Source: Brachypterus glaber (Eukaryota; Arthropoda; Insecta; Coleoptera; Kateretidae). From it: a stretch of 64,000 bases of DNA. The position numbers were made by a program, and so were the translations under genes. The DNA is taken from contig OY294051.1 of the NCBI GenBank assembly GCA_958510825.1, positions 34,348,393-34,412,392 of the forward strand, written 5' to 3'. The stretch's first letter is position 1, and every line of letters begins with the position of its first letter. The notes under the pieces are model-generated. The model saw nothing but the letters and a program-made list of their open reading frames with translations. It was not told the origin of the DNA and searched no databases. Positions 53,525 to 64,000 of this stretch are shown piece after piece.

Positions 53525-55110
53525 AACTGAAGCATACGCTATGAAAATTTCACATTTAATGTGAAGTATTACAATCCAAAAGTCCAAACCAAGGGTGATA
53601 GAATGAATCGGACGCATATCAGAGATAACACGTTGTAAACTAATTAAATGATACATTTTTCATTATAACACTAAATCTAATTAATGCAAATGAAAATTGA
53701 TAAAATCTAATTATCATTACTGCAAAATTATGCAGGATATTAATCTTTATTATGAATTTTGTAGGATTTACCAACATTACATGAAGTATTAGTCATAAAT
53801 TTGATTCAGACGTATAAAAAAAAGATTTTCCTGCCATTTTGTTGTTGTGTTAGTTTTCTGCTTATTTGTATATTTTTAATATAACAAAATATTTTTGACC
53901 GGGAACGAATATTTATTGTTAATATATTTTACTAATCAGCTGCTTTTTTATATTATCAAATTAGACTTATTTATAATTATCAATTTTGAGGTTTTATCTA
54001 AAAGTAAAGAAAAATAATGACTACTCTTTTTTAGACCAATATTTTTCTACCAACCTTAATAAATAATTGCTTAGATTAACATTTTTTAAGTTTATCTGAA
54101 AAACTTCACATGAAATATGAAGCCAAAGTACTAACGACGTTCTTATTTATCGTTATTACTTTTTATTTAACCCGAATGAAGTTCAGTTTGTTGGAAACCG
54201 GCCAAAAACCGTATTATAAGTAATACACCATGACAAATAATACAAACAAGTTAAGTTAAGAGTCTGTCTGAAGTTAATTCGTTCCTTTTATGCAAATATA
54301 TTATATTTTCTTGATAAATACTAAATATTTTTCTGTTTTGAAACTGGTTAACATTTGTACACGTAAAAAATACCACTGTCATAAAGATATATATAAATAA
54401 TATATATAAAATTACCCCCTTAAAGAGTGACACATGTATATTTTCTCTTCACTTAAAATTAATGAAAAATAAGGTTTTAAATAGCCTAATATTTAATAAA
54501 CCTGAAATTGCATTAAATTTTAAATTTTGTTAAAAAGTTTTTTGCCAAATTCAATTCTTCTGTCAATGAATAAATTAAACTAGCAAAAAAGTTTCGAATT
54601 CTGGAAGTGGAAATTTTAGTATTTTTACATCTCTAAATATGGAAATACCTGAAAATTTAATGCATTTATTTTGCTCCACAATGCATAAAATATCGCTCTT
54701 TTCAAGTAAAAAACAAATCTTAAGGATTTAATAGAAATAAAATAAAGTAGAAGAAAAAGGAAAATCTCTGTCTGAAGTTTAAAGTTTATTATTTTTTTAA
54801 ACACACAATTTAAAGCTTTAGAATATTGGCCACAATAAAACTTTTTAATCTAATTCTATAGGATGTGGCGGGTTTTTAGGGGTTTACTGACTAAGTCATT
54901 AAGTTAGAGAACTAGAAACAAGTGAAAAAAAATTAAAGTTTAATTCCCATCAGAAATATAATTTTTACATACAAAAGAATTAAGATTATTTACTATTATT
55001 CTGTGAATTTGACAAGTTTTTTTTAAGTTCTAACGTCCTAAAAGTATGCTCATGTGTTTACCCTTCTTGTGGTTATCCTTGTTAAAAGTTCTGATCTAAA
55101 ATTTGTAGTT
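53525..55110. other. AT-rich DNA, no gene seen
   Basis: No open frame with a recognisable domain and no repeat partner. Confidence 0.4.
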
Positions 55111-55149
55111 TACAATTAACTTGTCATGTTCCATTTCATTAAAATACCT

Positions 55150-55372
55150 AAAACTTCTTTTTCCCCTTCTTTTCCTTGCTTTTTCTTAGTTTTTCTTTCT
55201 TTTTCCTTCCTTTTTTTCTTTTTTTACGCTGTTATTTTTCTTCTTTTTTTCTTTTTCTTCTTTTTTTATCTTTTTTTTCCTTTTTTTTTCTTTTTTTTTC
55301 TTTTTTTTCTTTTTTTTCTTTTTTCTTCACATTCTTTTCTCCTTTTTTTCGTTTCTTTGTTTTTTCTTTTAA
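55150..55372 (+). repeat. Polypyrimidine tract, about 220 bp
   Basis: Nearly pure T and C, with CTTTTTTTC words. Two long overlapping phenylalanine-rich frames arise from this alone. Confidence 0.9.
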
Positions 55373-55389
55373 ATTAAATAAAAACTAAA

Positions 55390-55530
55390 TTTTTAGCCAC
55401 TTTCAAAGGGGCTTAGCTCCCTTACGACGCATTTTTAGAAATATTTTTATAGGAACTTTTTGTATTATATTCTGATGTAGAATCACCCCCCGAGTTTTTT
55501 GCTCATAATTTCAGTACACCCTGTATAATA
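55390..55530 (+). repeat. Repeat R, 3' part
   Basis: Matches the last 150 bp of 5480-6035 (GCCACTTTCAAAGGGGCTTA; GATGTAGAATCACC) and ends ACACCCTGTATA. Confidence 0.75.
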
Positions 55531-55539
55531 CGGAAAGCT

Positions 55540-56170
55540 AGAAGCCCGGTAACACACGTGTTGAACCGGTGCCTTGTCATTGCTCTTGATAATTTAATAA
55601 AAACTAAGTTACTTAACATTATTTTCTGCATGTTTAAGTGTAGCTATATTTATTCTCGATTTTAAGTTGAAATAAAAATACATGTACCTCATGATAAAGT
55701 TTTTATCAAAAATGCATGTTTTCGAATTTCCAAATATTGCATGTTAATGAAAAATAACGGAAACATTAATTCTGATGCGGAGAAAAATAAAATTGATTTT
55801 TTTACAATATATCGTGACAAATGACCATTAGAAAAATAATTTCTCAAAACCAATTATCCGTAATGCATTAGTAAAAGCTGAAAGAGATAACTAGATATGT
55901 TACTTTGTTTATTATAGTCTTTGGTTCGAGTAAATTAGACAAAGAATTTGTAAATGCAATGTACTCAAGTCAAAAGAGGCCTTGTTTGTTGGTTGAAAAC
56001 TTCATAGGTTGAATCCCGAGACAGATTTTTCCGGTTAAACAACCTGTAGATTTTTTCAAATTTTTGCTTGGAAAAAGTCCTGTGTCCTGAAAGTATCGAA
56101 TTATTTTATTTTAACCGTGCAATTTCAATATTTTGAAATCGTCATAAACACATCACTACCTGTATACAGT
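55540..56170. other. AT-rich DNA, nothing recognised
   Basis: No gene or repeat partner was seen. Confidence 0.4.
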
Positions 56171-56179
56171 TTACAATTG

Positions 56180-56335
56180 ATTGATTAATTGATTACAAAG
56201 AGAAACAAGATGAGGTTCCATACCTCACACTGCGGCACCCTGCAGACCTATTTTGTTGTCTCTTGGTAGTCAAGCAGCTTCGTTTCCTTTATCAGGTTTA
56301 CCAGGACTGACTGGATAATGGATAATGAACTAAAA
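56180..56335 (-). mobile_element. Probable LINE 3' terminal fragment
   Basis: On the minus strand IIQSVLVNLIKETKLLDYQE followed by TTK and a stop fits an ORF2 C-terminus ('LI..T.LL'). About 65 bases of 3' sequence follow, then an (ATTG)n-like tail seen at 56175-56195. The target-site duplication is not clear, so confidence is lower than for the 47-kb fragment. Confidence 0.5.
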
Positions 56336-56339
56336 TTTC

Positions 56340-57420
56340 ATCAGTTTTTTCTGTTTAGAATTTTTTTTCTGAAAGATATAAAAAATCGAACAGAAATTCC
56401 CCCCCCACCCCCCAACACTTTAAAAGTGTGGCAATTAAAATGTGAAATGAAAAAAAAACTTACGTTTTGAGTGGGTAATATTTAACCAAACTTGATCTAA
56501 TCAGAACAGTGCCCTCTTCTGGTATAAATACACCAACGGTTTTCAGATAAATATATTAATAGTCATATTGAATATATAATTTTAGTAGTAAAATATCATG
56601 TAATTTTAAAATTACGTATTCTTTTGTGCTTTTTAAAACGTTTCTTTTCATTTCTAATTCTTTTTATTTAATCGTCAAAATTTATTGTTTTTTTATTCAT
56701 GTGGTACCTCTTTATCAAACCTAAAAGTTGTATTTAAAATTACGGATGTTTAAACTTTTTCTTGAGAGTGATTATCTCGAAACCCTAAAAAGATAATAAC
56801 GAAAACTACAAAAATTATTACTTACAAAAAAACTACCCCTCGCCCCTTCTTAGGACTCACCCCCAACAAATAGAACCTTATTATTTTTTACTTTTTTGAT
56901 AGCCCCTGAGCTCACGTTATATTAAACTTTTGATCTCTCTTGATCGAATAAAACAGGTTAATACTAAAACTATTTTTTAATGATAATTTTGCAGTTTTTC
57001 CATGGATCCATGTAGTGTCAATTTAAACCTCCAGACATGTGCATTATGCGAACAGGAATATTTTTTTTTACGACTGCTTTAGAATGTAAGCAAATACACA
57101 CACTTTTCAAACACAGAATGAATCCATTCTAGCTCTAGATACGGTATGAATATTCTGTATCAACTGTTAGAATAAGTACATGTAGTGCCATCTCTTGTTT
57201 ATAAAAGTAAAGAAAACTGTAGCAAAATTAGCAAAAATATATATATTTTACCATGAAATATTGAATAATTTAATGCAATTTAAAGTTTTGAGTTAAAATT
57301 ACATAAAGTTTATTAGCTTTTCTTAATATTTGACCAGTTTTTTATCAATTTAGTTCAAAAAATTAAAACCGCTCCATCTATTGTTAAATATTTAAACCTG
57401 ATATATGTCACATTTTTTTT
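56340..57420. other. AT-rich DNA, no gene seen
   Basis: C homopolymers at 56399-56414. Nothing else is recognised. Confidence 0.4.
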
Positions 57421-57477
57421 AACCTTGTGTGAGGTTTATAGCAATACAGTGTTTCATATTTGCAGACGAAGAAAAAG

Positions 57478-57611
57478 TATAGTCTACAACACGTATGGAA
57501 TAGTCATTCCGCGCCCGCGGGACCATCATACTCGCCTGTCGGCTCGTATGACAAACTTTCCGCTCGCTCGAAATATTGTCTATTCCATACTAGTTATAGA
57601 ATATACTATTC
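57478..57611. mobile_element. Short hairpin element with G+C-rich centre
   Basis: ACGTATGGAATAGTCATTCC on the left and TATTGTCTATTCCATACTAG on the right are imperfect inverted repeats. The centre holds CCGCGCCCGCGGG and GCTCGCTCG. No coding sequence. Confidence 0.6.
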
Positions 57612-57929
57612 TTTTATAGCTGCTACTTGAAATAAAAGAATTATTGGATGTATATGCAAGGCGCTTTATTTTGCATTGTAACATAAATATTTGCAAATGT
57701 TATGGATACGACTGGAAGAAAGTGGACCATTTTGTTAAGTAAAAATCATAATTTAAAGTAAAAATTAAAGTAGCCTGACTTGCAGCATTTTTTATTTATT
57801 TCTATCAAAAACCATTAGGTTTCGACTTTTTTATACTTTTGGCATCCAGTAATGTTTAATTATTACCACTTATACTTATAATGCACATATATTTTTATTA
57901 TCTGTCTGTAGGAAAAAATCTTAAATATA

Positions 57930-58380
57930 CCGAGTGTATTTGAAATATGGTCAGAAATTTTAAAGGGTGATTCTACATCGGAAAATATGACAAAAAGTTC
58001 CTATAAATATGTCTAAAAATGCGTCTTAAGGGAGCTAAGCCCGTTTAAAAGTGGCTAAAATATTATGTTTTTATCTAATAACTCAGAAACCCTTTGAGCT
58101 ATAGCAACGAGGTTTTGCACGTGAAATAATCTTAATTGGGGCCATCTTTGTATGTTATTTTCATGTACTTATTTTAACGAGGGGTGTGCGAAACGGGGGG
58201 GCCTTATCAGTTTTTTTTGTCTCAAACTTTTTTCTGTGTAACTTTTTTGTAATTTTATTTTTGGTATATGATTCCTCAGGTCAAAATACATAAAAAGGTA
58301 CTCTTGTTGGAACACTTTAGGACTAACCGTTTTCGAGAAAAATTAATTTGAAGGTGAAATTTTAAACACGATCTTGTTCA
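57930..58380 (-). repeat. Dispersed repeat R, copy 2 (inverted)
   Basis: Reverse complement of most of 5540-6035; shares GGGTGTGCGAAACGGGGG and TAACTTTTTTGTAATTTTAT. Confidence 0.75.
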
Positions 58381-58384
58381 TTTC

Positions 58385-58985
58385 TTGTAAAACAGATTTC
58401 TGCTATCTTCTAACAAGTTGTTTTTGCTTAATTTATTTAACAATAGGTATATGCTTTTTGTTAGTGTTCAGCAATATAGGTATTATTATTTTGGACCTAC
58501 ATACAGTATGTTATTGATGCTTCTGTATCATACTTAAGTTTGTGAAACTGCGTTTACTTTATATCGCGAAGGTGGGTGTGAAATCAAATTAATTTTGCAC
58601 TTATATTTCAATATTTTCGCTAGATGGAAAGACGGGGGTATTTTATTCTCTTCTGGAAATCGAAAGTTGGAAATTAAAATAAAGAAAACAGAAAAATATA
58701 TTAAATTATAAACGCTTTTTGTCTTATTATTTTTTTTTTTTTGGAAAATTGTCTCCTCTGTAAATTATTTGTCCAAACCAGAATTTTTTTTGTAGGAGGC
58801 TAAAGGAATACTAAAACAAAAAACATATTTATTTCATTTATTAAAATAAAATATTTAAAATGTATATATGTATTTATTAAAAAAAAATAGTTAAAATAGT
58901 ATGTAAAATAAATAAAAAGTACAGCATCGAAATCAGAATAGTCGAATAATCCAAAATCATATATTCGAATGTATGAAGCAGGACC
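58385..58985. other. AT-rich DNA, nothing recognised
   Basis: No gene or repeat partner was seen. Confidence 0.4.
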
Positions 58986-58992
58986 TCCTCAA

Positions 58993-59134
58993 GGTTCAAG
59001 TATTACGTAAAGCAAATTTTGATCATTTTGGACACCCACCCCCCTGTAACGCTATTTTCCTATACAATTAACATGGGCGTAACACTCAAAAATTACCCCA
59101 CCCCTCCTAGTACGTAATACTAGAACGTTCCCTT
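58993..59134. mobile_element. MITE M5-like, copy 2
   Basis: Starts AAGGTTCAAGTATTACGTAA and ends TACGTAATACTAGAACGTTC, inverted. Related to 43111-43336. About 142 bp. Confidence 0.72.
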
Positions 59135-59204
59135 GCAGGTCTGTGTTATTTTTGTCAACATTTCTTTTTTATACTGTAAAAATGGGGCTAAAATTAGAGA
59201 ATAA

Positions 59205-59985
59205 TACTACTCTAAATTTGTCCGTCAATCTTTCAGTAATATTAACTGTAATAATAAAAGCAAATTCACCATGTCAGAACGTGAATTTACAATATTTATT
59301 AAAATTAACCTCAATATTACTCGGTTTAGTAAAATCTCAGTTCTTTTCCTGTCGCACCTTAAATTTGTCCGTCAATCTTTCGGTAGTATTAACAGTAATA
59401 ATTAAAGCAAATTAAAGCAAATTCACCATGTCAGAATGTGTAAAATCTCAGCTCTTTTCCTGTCGGTACAATAATTTTGCATTAAAATTCATGCATGTGG
59501 TCCAAAACCCGGCACTTTTACAATATTGGTTGAAAATTACCATAATTATAGCTTACATTCTACAAAAGATAGCAGTAAAATTACCAAAATAAAAATTCAC
59601 ATTTCTACAGATAACATTGAATTTACAGGACTAATTTAAATTTACCACTTTCTTTGCTGCTAACATATGACCTACCTTATTTGCTGTGAAATTACCATAT
59701 TTTCATTTACAGTACGGTACAATAATTTTGCATTAAAATTCATGTATGTGGTCCAAAAAGCCGGCACTTTTACAGATAGTCCCGAAAATTACAAGAGTCC
59801 TTAATACTGCTTGAAATACTCATTAAATTCGCTGCTTAAATTACTGAGAAATCACATGTAAAAATTCACATTTTTACAGAAAACAGTGAATTTACAGTAC
59901 TGATTTAAACTTTTTTTGCTGGTAACATATGACCTACTTTATTTGCTGGGAAATTACCATATTTTCATTTACAGTGTAAGGTTAT
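59205..59985 (-). repeat. Composite repeat P, right copy (uninterrupted)
   Basis: Reverse complement of 3086-3261 plus 4168-4815. It ends ACCATATTTTCATTTACAGTG, the mirror of the left copy's start. It lacks the LINE, so it records the pre-insertion state. Confidence 0.82.
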
Positions 59986-59989
59986 AAAA

Positions 59990-60305
59990 TTGCAGGAAAT
60001 GTTCTTTACAGTTTACATATAATAAGTAGTTGTTTAATAGTAGTCAGGTTAAGGGAAAGATTTACACATGTTTTAATAAACGGAAGGCTAATACACGCGG
60101 TCGTTAGTGCAAGGGGGCTTAGCCATTCATAGGAAGTGGCTCAGGTGATGACGAACATTGTACTCGATAAAATCATCCCTCTAATAACACAGGTATTGAT
60201 AAATGTACCACAATACCGTGCTTTGGTTTCACGTGACCCTATCAAAACCTAAAACCCAATACACCACACGAATAGAAGAGCAAAGTGTTTTAGTGCGGGA
60301 AAATA
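59990..60305. other. Unassigned DNA of more balanced composition
   Basis: 60070-60260 is richer in G+C than its surroundings but no frame or repeat partner was recognised. Confidence 0.4.
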
Positions 60306-60309
60306 TACT

Positions 60310-60625
60310 TTTTTCACTACCAACTAGGTAAGTCGACATTAGTTAATCAAAAAGTCGGCAGTAATGGAAAGTACTATATCGAGCACACTTAGTGATAGAT
60401 GAAATCAATACAAACTAAACAGTAACTAAGACAGAAAAAACGATTTACCGCCCAAGGACACTTACCGGAGAGGGACATCTAGCCATAAGACCACTGTTTT
60501 TAATATTATAGAGTGATTCCATAAAAAAAATGATTTTATGAATTGTCACACATATAAATGTCAAAAATATTATTAATAAAATAAGATTTTAACTCCTTGG
60601 TAGTGAAAAAAACATAATGCTCTAC
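60310..60625. mobile_element. MITE M4, copy 2
   Basis: TTTCACTACCAACTAGGTAA at the left and CTTGGTAGTGAAAAA at the right. Partner of 37835-38195, with a different centre. Confidence 0.72.
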
Positions 60626-60639
60626 TTGTAGGTTATGTT

Positions 60640-62185
60640 TATGGACCTCAGGTCCGCTTCGGTCCACAAAATACGACCTCACAGAAAAATTCACTTACCT
60701 CTACTAGAAGTGCAAATAACTATTAGTTAAGAGACCTTAAATATTCTGCCAGTTCTGTCATAATATGGTGACAAAACTGTCAGAATATAAAGAGTCTCTA
60801 CTTTAATTTATAAAGTTATAACTTTTTACTTTCGAGCGACCACAAAGAGAAGTTTTGCCCTGGCAAAAAATATCATATTTTGATGTATTTATCCGTTTTA
60901 AGGTCTACACATTCCAAAAAACCGATCCATCCAGATACATACAGGCCACACGATTTTAAAAATCAAAACCAACTTTTTAACTTAAGGTTTTTAGAGGATT
61001 GCCTAGGAGTGTTTTTTTTTTTGGTTTTTCTCTGCTGTGGGTAAAGTAAGTAAAATTAACCTGCGAGGCGTCAGCCAAGCAGGTTAATTTTCGAGAGGGC
61101 AATATCGGTTTACCCATGAGTGCCATACAAGGTTTTATCCAATAAATAGCTTAGAAATTCATATTTTTATTAAAAATTTTAATGACATTTACAAGAAAAT
61201 AATTTGAAAAGTGACAGTTGAGTGGGTAAAATAAATAATTATCCACTCAATAAAGTAAAAGCCACGCGGGGGTTATTATTGAGTTTATCTATTTAAAATA
61301 AAGCTGGTAATTGTCTCATTATCTGTATGTATTGGATAAAGGTACCTTACCAAGGAACACAAATCGAGATAATTGATTTTCCTTAAAACGGCTTTAGGTT
61401 TTTGCTCAAATTTTGTACATTCATTACTGGTTTTTTTCAGGAAAAATCACATAAGGGCCTCCATTTTTTTTTAATTTTGGCGAAGGCGCGTTAAAATTTA
61501 CATTGTAGGTTACTTTTACATAATACCCAAAATGTTAACAAAAATAGAAATAAAATAACAAAAACTCAACATCTATCTGCACATTTTCATACATTCAAAT
61601 AGTCACAAGCAACCTGAACCCATATCAAATATTAAGGACCCTAATTTTTGCCTTGATCATTTAAATAATAGACGTGTACATAAAATAAAAACAAACGAAA
61701 AATTTATATAGAAATAAAGAAAGACTAGTTTTTTTTTATTTAAGAAGAAAATTTCAAGTGAAAATTAAAGGGGTTAGCTAACTAAAAATAAGTAAATTAC
61801 CCCATTAATATAAAATTAAATTTAACTTTCCCTGGACTCTAAAGTTCTTGTAGCACGCTTTAATAGTTGTTGTTTTCTCGTAAAAGCCAACTCTTAATGA
61901 GCTCATGATTATTATTGACTTAGTTTTAATTGCTCCAGTTGGTCTCCTACAACCAAGTTACTTTGATTTCTGTAAAGGCATTGTTCCAATTGGATGAATG
62001 GTACAACAAGGAACAAGGTAGCCTTTCTAGCCGGAGGAGTAATTTAAATAAATATAGAGGACAGAAAATTTTAATTTTAAATAAAATTATTAAAAAAACT
62101 GTTAGTCTACCAATATCACCTAGCGAGTAATTATCAAAAATATTATTTTTTTGCCCCCCTTTGCCCCCCCTCTACATCAATGTTA
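60640..62185. other. AT-rich DNA, no gene seen
   Basis: TTAACCTGCGAGGCGTCAGC followed by CAAGCAGGTTAA (61048-61080) is a hairpin whose left half also occurs at 38021-38041. No gene is supported. Confidence 0.4.
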
Positions 62186-62186
62186 A

Positions 62187-62464
62187 ATATATTTTACTTG
62201 ACTACAAACTAAGAAGGTCCTGAATCCTTGTGTGAAATAACTTTTTAAATCGCTTATTTTCTTCAATAGTTATAAATTTTACAATCAGACAGACGAACAA
62301 ATACACAGACCGACAGACAAATAAAATATATTTTACTTGACTACAAACTACGAAGGTCCTGAATCCTTCTGTGAAATAACTTTTTAAATCGCTTATTTTC
62401 TTCAATAGTTATAAATTTTACAATCAGACAGACGAACAAATACACAGATCGACAGACAAATAAA
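62187..62464. repeat. 139-bp tandem duplication
   Basis: Two units offset by 139 bp, differing at about four bases. Each ends in a CAGACAGACGAACAAATACA run similar to the minisatellite in repeat S. Confidence 0.93.
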
Positions 62465-62545
62465 CCGGTATTATTTTAACACCCATTTTTTACCTTTTCT
62501 TGATATAAAAATGCAAAAAAAAATATTTTTCGGCAGATTTCAATA

Positions 62546-62622
62546 ACTAGTAACAAAAATAAATAGAGCATACTATTGTTACGGGTGTTACGGGGTATGC
62601 TCTATTTATTTATGTTACTAGT
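62546..62622. mobile_element. Short hairpin element
   Basis: ACTAGTAACAAAAATAAATA / TATTTATTTATGTTACTAGT arms, extended by GAGCATAC / GTATGCTC, leave a 21-base loop. The stem is about 28 bp with one mismatch. Confidence 0.75.
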
Positions 62623-62624
62623 CC

Positions 62625-63282
62625 AGCAAGTGATGGTTAACTGGCCACGACCTTAAGAATAAGAGTCCATGTCAATTTCTAAACATGGGATGTCCAAGAT
62701 TTTCCATATAGAAAATTCACCGAACTAATTTTCTAGTTTTTTCCAGATTAGCTCGGAAAATAATAAGTTGTACATTTAAAAGTGATGCGTAACTAACATT
62801 ACTTTTGTTCACAGTATTTTTGTCTGCTTTTTTTTTCAAACAAAATAATATGGGTTCTCGTTTGTATGTCTATTTTCCAATATCTAAAAGTGTATTGTTC
62901 TCCACACTGATAAGGGATAAATCTTTAATAATGTCTAAAGAACAGGGACTCTTTTAGTCTTTATTGTACTATCAAAAGAAAAAATTACTCTAATGAATAC
63001 GAAAAATTCTCATTTCATAAAAAAATACATTTCGTTTAAAAGCTTATGTCTTTTCTTGATATTTTAATACATTAAAGTATTAGTAAAAGAAAAGCCTAGC
63101 TTTAGATTCAATGTTTATTTTATTACTTTGGTTTTTTTTTTCTTTCACATCTATTCTGCTGCATAAAGACTACAGACAGCAACTACTATTTTTTAAATCA
63201 AAAACTAAGAAAAAAAGTTTCTATACATTTTAAGCCTACTATGGCCCTTTAAAAATAGTCCATTTTTTTTAAAAGTACCTGT
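62625..63282. other. AT-rich DNA, nothing recognised
   Basis: No gene or repeat partner was seen. Confidence 0.4.
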
Positions 63283-63600
63283 ATATGAGGTATTTTTCTT
63301 AGTTTTTGATGTACATCATCATTGTAATTTAGGTTTTCAACATTTTAGTATTTAATTTTTCGTCCTCTAACCTTGAAATTTCAGCTTTAAATTAATTTTT
63401 CTCGAAAGCGGTTAATCCTACAGTATTACAACAAGAGTACCTTTTTATGTATTTTAACCTGACAAATTATATTCTAAAAATAAAATTACAAAAAAGTTAC
63501 ACAGAAAAAAGTTTTGGACAAAAAACTAATAAGGCCCCCCAGTTTCGCAGACCCCTGGTTAAAATAAGTCCATGAAAATAACATACGAAGATAGGCCTTT
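63283..63600 (+). repeat. Dispersed repeat R, copy 3 (5' part)
   Basis: Matches 5480-5825, including CAACATTTTAGTATTTAATT and GTTACACAGAAAAAAGTTT. The GGGGCGTAGCTCC 3' part is absent. Confidence 0.75.
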
Positions 63601-64000
63601 ACAACCAATAATAGGTATAAAAAAAAATTATTATTATTATTACTATTTGCGAAACCTAGAACAATAACTTGATGTATTTTCACAAAACTTAAATTCAAAT
63701 ATGGACTAAACTACATTCGATTGCAGCCAAAATTAATTGATAAGGAAATAAAAGGCAGCGAGAGCTTTTTTACATATTTTATTATCATATATTTTTCCAA
63801 AGTTAATTTTTTCATGTTGTTTTGTATAAACTCGAATTTTCTTGTTTTCTACAAAAAATATTTTTCGAAATTGCCGCCTATAGTTTTCCGACGGCAGTAG
63901 TACACATTGGAAAAGCTAAAACCAATCGATAAGGAAAATATAGAATGAAGTGGAATAGCATTTCCAATAACACATATATAGAGATCTCACTCACATGTCT
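63601..64000. other. AT-rich DNA at window end
   Basis: An (ATT)n run near 63628-63642. No gene was seen. Confidence 0.4.

Noticed and set aside
55126..55388. Two overlapping phenylalanine-rich frames
   Set aside because: Translation of a polypyrimidine tract.

Overview
The window looks like a transposon-filled intergenic-to-intronic stretch of a large, AT-rich insect nuclear genome. The evidence is tRNA-derived SINEs, 5'-truncated non-LTR retrotransposons, TTAA- and 8-bp-TSD inverted-repeat elements, a mariner-like transposase of the DUF4817/DDE_3 type, short (about 50 nt) introns with GTAAGT donors, and a 200-base N gap from scaffolding. A beetle would fit this repeat style, but the order cannot be fixed from the sequence. 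There is no bacterial or organellar character: no operons, no ribosome binding sites, no CRISPR.

Host coding content is very low. The only convincing piece of an ordinary host gene is one plus-strand exon at 41949-42354. It holds 5' UTR plus the first 69 codons of a protein that enters a PH domain at the exon's end, possibly Dok-7-like. A second, unusual gene is a complete small spliced unit at 32418-32697: ATG, 52-nt intron, stop, then AATAAA 47 bp later. It encodes a 75-residue helix-turn-helix protein resembling the psq/CENP-B type N-terminus of pogo/Tigger transposases. It lies between 19-bp inverted repeats, next to a 321-bp tandem array, and is the best candidate here for something undescribed.

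Layout: 0-8.5 kb has two copies of a tRNA-SINE family, a TTAA-flanked 498-bp element, and a composite repeat interrupted by a jockey/CR1-like LINE fragment. 8.7-11.15 kb is a 2.45-kb element with 473-bp terminal inverted repeats and TTAA duplications, carrying a nested 560-bp tRNA-SINE. 12.7-21.2 kb holds hAT-like MITEs and palindromic elements. At 24-25.6 kb an RNase H-bearing LINE tail has jumped into a 720-bp palindromic MITE. 26-35 kb has foldback elements, the 321-bp array, the small gene and a (GAT)n-tailed retroposed segment. 35.3-36.9 kb is a broken mariner-like transposase running up to the gap. 39-41.6 kb has three more inverted-repeat elements just upstream of the host exon. 42.4-64 kb is probably intron and/or intergenic DNA filled with repeats, including a nearly exact 1034-bp tandem duplication, a second copy of the 720-bp MITE, a palindrome with hammerhead-like motifs, and an inverted copy of the repeat seen at 3-4.8 kb.

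The elements make an ecosystem more than a pathway. The LINE and the large SINE share their 3' tail, the usual arrangement by which a SINE borrows LINE machinery. The many short TIR elements presumably depended on piggyBac, hAT and Tc1/mariner transposases located elsewhere.
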